The notes below the pieces were generated by a model. That model saw nothing but the letters and a program-made list of their open reading frames with translations. It did no database searches and was not told where the DNA came from. A program made the translations under genes and the position numbers. Positions 6,443-7,387 of a stretch of 7,387 bases of DNA are shown one piece after another (the first letter of the stretch is position 1; each line of letters begins with the position of its first letter). Origin of the DNA: Candidatus Bathyarchaeota archaeon (GTDB taxonomy: Archaea > Thermoproteota > Bathyarchaeia > Bathyarchaeales > DTEX01); NCBI GenBank assembly GCA_021158305.1, contig JAGGUU010000124.1, positions 1-7,387 of the forward strand, in the 5' to 3' direction.

Positions 6443-6474
6443 CTCCGGAAAATTTTCGATTATATTTATAAATC
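6443..6474. promoter_or_regulatory. Probable bidirectional promoter between csa1 and the CRISPR array
   Basis: The palindromic TTTATAAA (6465-6472), inside a longer A/T run, can serve as TATA box in both directions. On the minus strand it lies just upstream of the csa1 ribosome binding site GGAG (6446-6443). On the plus strand it would start the array transcript near 6494. A second palindrome, GAAAATTTTC (6448-6457), sits between the box and csa1, where a repressor could bind. The boxes are seen; the shared use is inferred. Confidence 0.5.
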
Positions 6475-6562
6475 ATTTTTCAATAAAAAGATAATCGAGA
6501 ACTATCTGCAAAAAAGCCGCAAAGTAGCCATAGATAAGAAAAATAACAAAAAAGACATATCG
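6475..6562 (+). promoter_or_regulatory. CRISPR leader (short, A-rich)
   Basis: These 88 bases between the promoter and the first repeat are A-rich and non-coding, and lie on the side set as upstream by the repeat orientation (each unit ends in ATTGAAAG on the plus strand). Spacer insertion should therefore occur at 6563. The stretch AACAAAAAA just before the array resembles part of the repeat. The leader is short compared with those of Sulfolobales. Confidence 0.6.
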
Positions 6563-7137
6563 GATTCAAAACAAAAAATCCCAAAAAGGGAATTGAAAGA
6601 TCCGGAAAGCGTGAAGGAATTCCTTGCAAAGGCAGACTGGAGATTCAAAACAAAAAATCCCAAAAAGGGAATTGAAAGCTAATAGACCGTGAAGTTTACA
6701 ATCACGTTTTAGAGTAGATTCAAAACAAAAAATCCCAAAAAGGGAATTGAAAGAAAACGTTGGGTTTGAATGGCGGATGGAACATATCGGCTCGATTCAA
6801 AACAAAAAATCCCAAAAAGGGAATTGAAAGTTAATCTTTACGATACCATATAGGATTAGATCGATGATGTAGATTCAAAACAAAAAATCCCAAAAAGGGA
6901 ATTGAAAGGGGAGCAACGAAGAAGCCGGTCTACACGAAGACGGGAGAGAGATTCAAAACAAAAAATCCCAAAAAGGGAATTGAAAGTTATAAACTCTGGC
7001 ATCTTCGCTATAGCCGCTATCCAGAGATTCAAAACAAAAAATCCCAAAAAGGGAATTGAAAGTAACGGTCGGGTTTAGGCGGTGAAGCATTTCTATGCCC
7101 GATTCAAAACAAAAAATCCCAAAAAGGGAATTGAAAG
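6563..7137 (+). CRISPR. CRISPR array, 8 identical 37-bp repeats and 7 spacers
   Basis: The repeats lie at 6563-6599, 6642-6678, 6717-6753, 6794-6830, 6872-6908, 6950-6986, 7026-7062 and 7101-7137. All eight are identical: they begin GATTCAAAAC, have the core TCCCAAAAAGGGA and end GAATTGAAAG. The spacers (6600-6641, 6679-6716, 6754-6793, 6831-6871, 6909-6949, 6987-7025, 7063-7100) measure 42, 38, 40, 41, 41, 39 and 38 bp and are all different. In RNA, UCCC/GGGA form a stem with an AAAAA loop, and the last eight bases ATTGAAAG follow it directly, matching the 8-nt handle left by Cas6. This sets the direction of transcription as plus, away from csa1. Older spacers should be on the right. There is no degenerate last repeat. 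Confidence 0.99.
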
Positions 7138-7274
7138 TAAAGGTGAAACGGCTCCATCTTTCAAGCGGACTTGTACTATTCTCGGGTTAGCATCCGCAAC
7201 GGTAGTTATGCCAGCAGTTTTCTTCTCCGACAGATGCCGAGAGAGAAAAACTAGTCATCCTTAATACATTCCTC
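7138..7274. other. Trailer of the CRISPR array, no gene seen
   Basis: After the last repeat the sequence is unique and shows no further repeat copy, even degenerate. A plus-strand open frame here begins inside the array and reads through repeat DNA, so it is not a gene. A T5 run at 7282-7286, just beyond this stretch, could end the array transcript. Confidence 0.4.
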
Positions 7275-7387
7275 TTAGTTATTTTTCACAATTCTAATGG
7301 TGTTTCTGAGACTTAAGAGGGGACGATTCCATTGATAATCCTTAACCAGACGGGCTTCAGCCTTATTCTGAAGATCCAGCGCATCTA
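7275..7387 (-). CDS. Possible C-terminal end of an unknown protein entering from the right edge
   Basis: On the minus strand a frame is open from the edge of the window for 36 codons to a TAA at 7277-7275. It reads DALDLQNKAEARLVKDYQWN, then RPLLSLRNTIRIVKNN. The composition is protein-like (charged, helical, Lys/Asn tail), but an open stretch of this length can arise by chance. No family can be named from this tail. If real, the gene is convergent with the CRISPR array transcript. Confidence 0.4.
   Translation of the reverse strand, partial: DALDLQNKAEARLVKDYQWNRPLLSLRNTIRIVKNN

Noticed and set aside
6435..6476. Longer csa1 start at 6476
   Set aside because: That ATG lies upstream of the TATA box and lacks a ribosome binding site; the family N-terminus begins at ATG 6434, which has GGAG upstream.
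6614..6625. 12-bp palindrome AAGGAATTCCTT inside spacer 1
   Set aside because: It is a single occurrence in acquired foreign DNA; its symmetry most likely reflects the protospacer rather than local function.
6856..7047. Open frame of 63 codons on the minus strand within the array
   Set aside because: It is made of the repeat translated several times (recurring FNSLFGIFCFES); it is not a gene.
6600..7100. Spacers that can be read as protein-coding pieces, for example spacers 1 and 5
   Set aside because: A stretch of about 40 bp nearly always has an open frame among six, so this says nothing about the source. No spacer matches elsewhere in this window.
7082..7264. Open frame of 60 codons on the plus strand at the end of the array
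   Set aside because: It begins in a spacer and reads through the last CRISPR repeat; there is no ribosome binding site and no protein-like conservation. It is an artefact of the repeat DNA.

Overview
The window looks like genomic DNA of an archaeon, probably a thermophilic member of the Thermoproteota or a related lineage. The evidence is a Csa1/Cas1/Cas2/Cas4 adaptation operon of archaeal type, an archaeal Cas6, a CRISPR repeat ending in ATTGAAAG, TATA-like promoter boxes, GGTGA/GGAGG ribosome binding sites, and TTG/GTG starts. The exact lineage cannot be read from the sequence alone.

Layout. Positions 1-722 (minus strand) hold the N-terminal part of an FtsX-type ABC transporter permease, preceded by a small coiled-coil protein whose stop codon abuts the permease start. 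A 420-bp intergenic stretch with several inverted repeats follows. At 1145-2503 (plus) lies a protein of the L-fucose/L-arabinose isomerase-like family, with a clear promoter, a perfect palindrome near the predicted transcription start and a GGTG ribosome binding site. From about 2700 onward the window is a CRISPR-Cas locus. cas6 (plus) converges on a four-gene minus-strand operon, csa1-cas1-cas2-cas4. This operon diverges from a CRISPR array (6563-7137) of eight identical 37-bp repeats and seven spacers of 38-42 bp. A possible gene end enters from the right edge on the minus strand.

How the genes work together. Cas1 and Cas2 integrate new spacers next to the leader. Cas4 and Csa1 are both RecB-type iron-sulfur nucleases that trim and orient prespacers. 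Cas6 cuts the repeat transcript, most simply just after its TCCC/GGGA hairpin, leaving the 8-nt ATTGAAAG handle. No interference (Cascade, Cas3, Cas10 or Cas7/Cas5) genes are visible, so mature crRNAs must serve effectors encoded elsewhere.

Most notable observation. cas2 contains an in-frame TAG (4301-4303), after which the same frame continues with a typical Cas2 C-terminus (IYPLCDICFRGRR...) to a TGA just before a GTG start for cas4. The only other TAG at a gene end here, that of csa1, is followed five codons later by a TGA that forms an ATGA overlap with cas1. All other genes end in TAA or TGA. Either cas2 carries a nonsense mutation (or sequencing error), or TAG is a sense codon in this organism, as in pyrrolysine-using archaea. 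The sequence alone does not decide between these.
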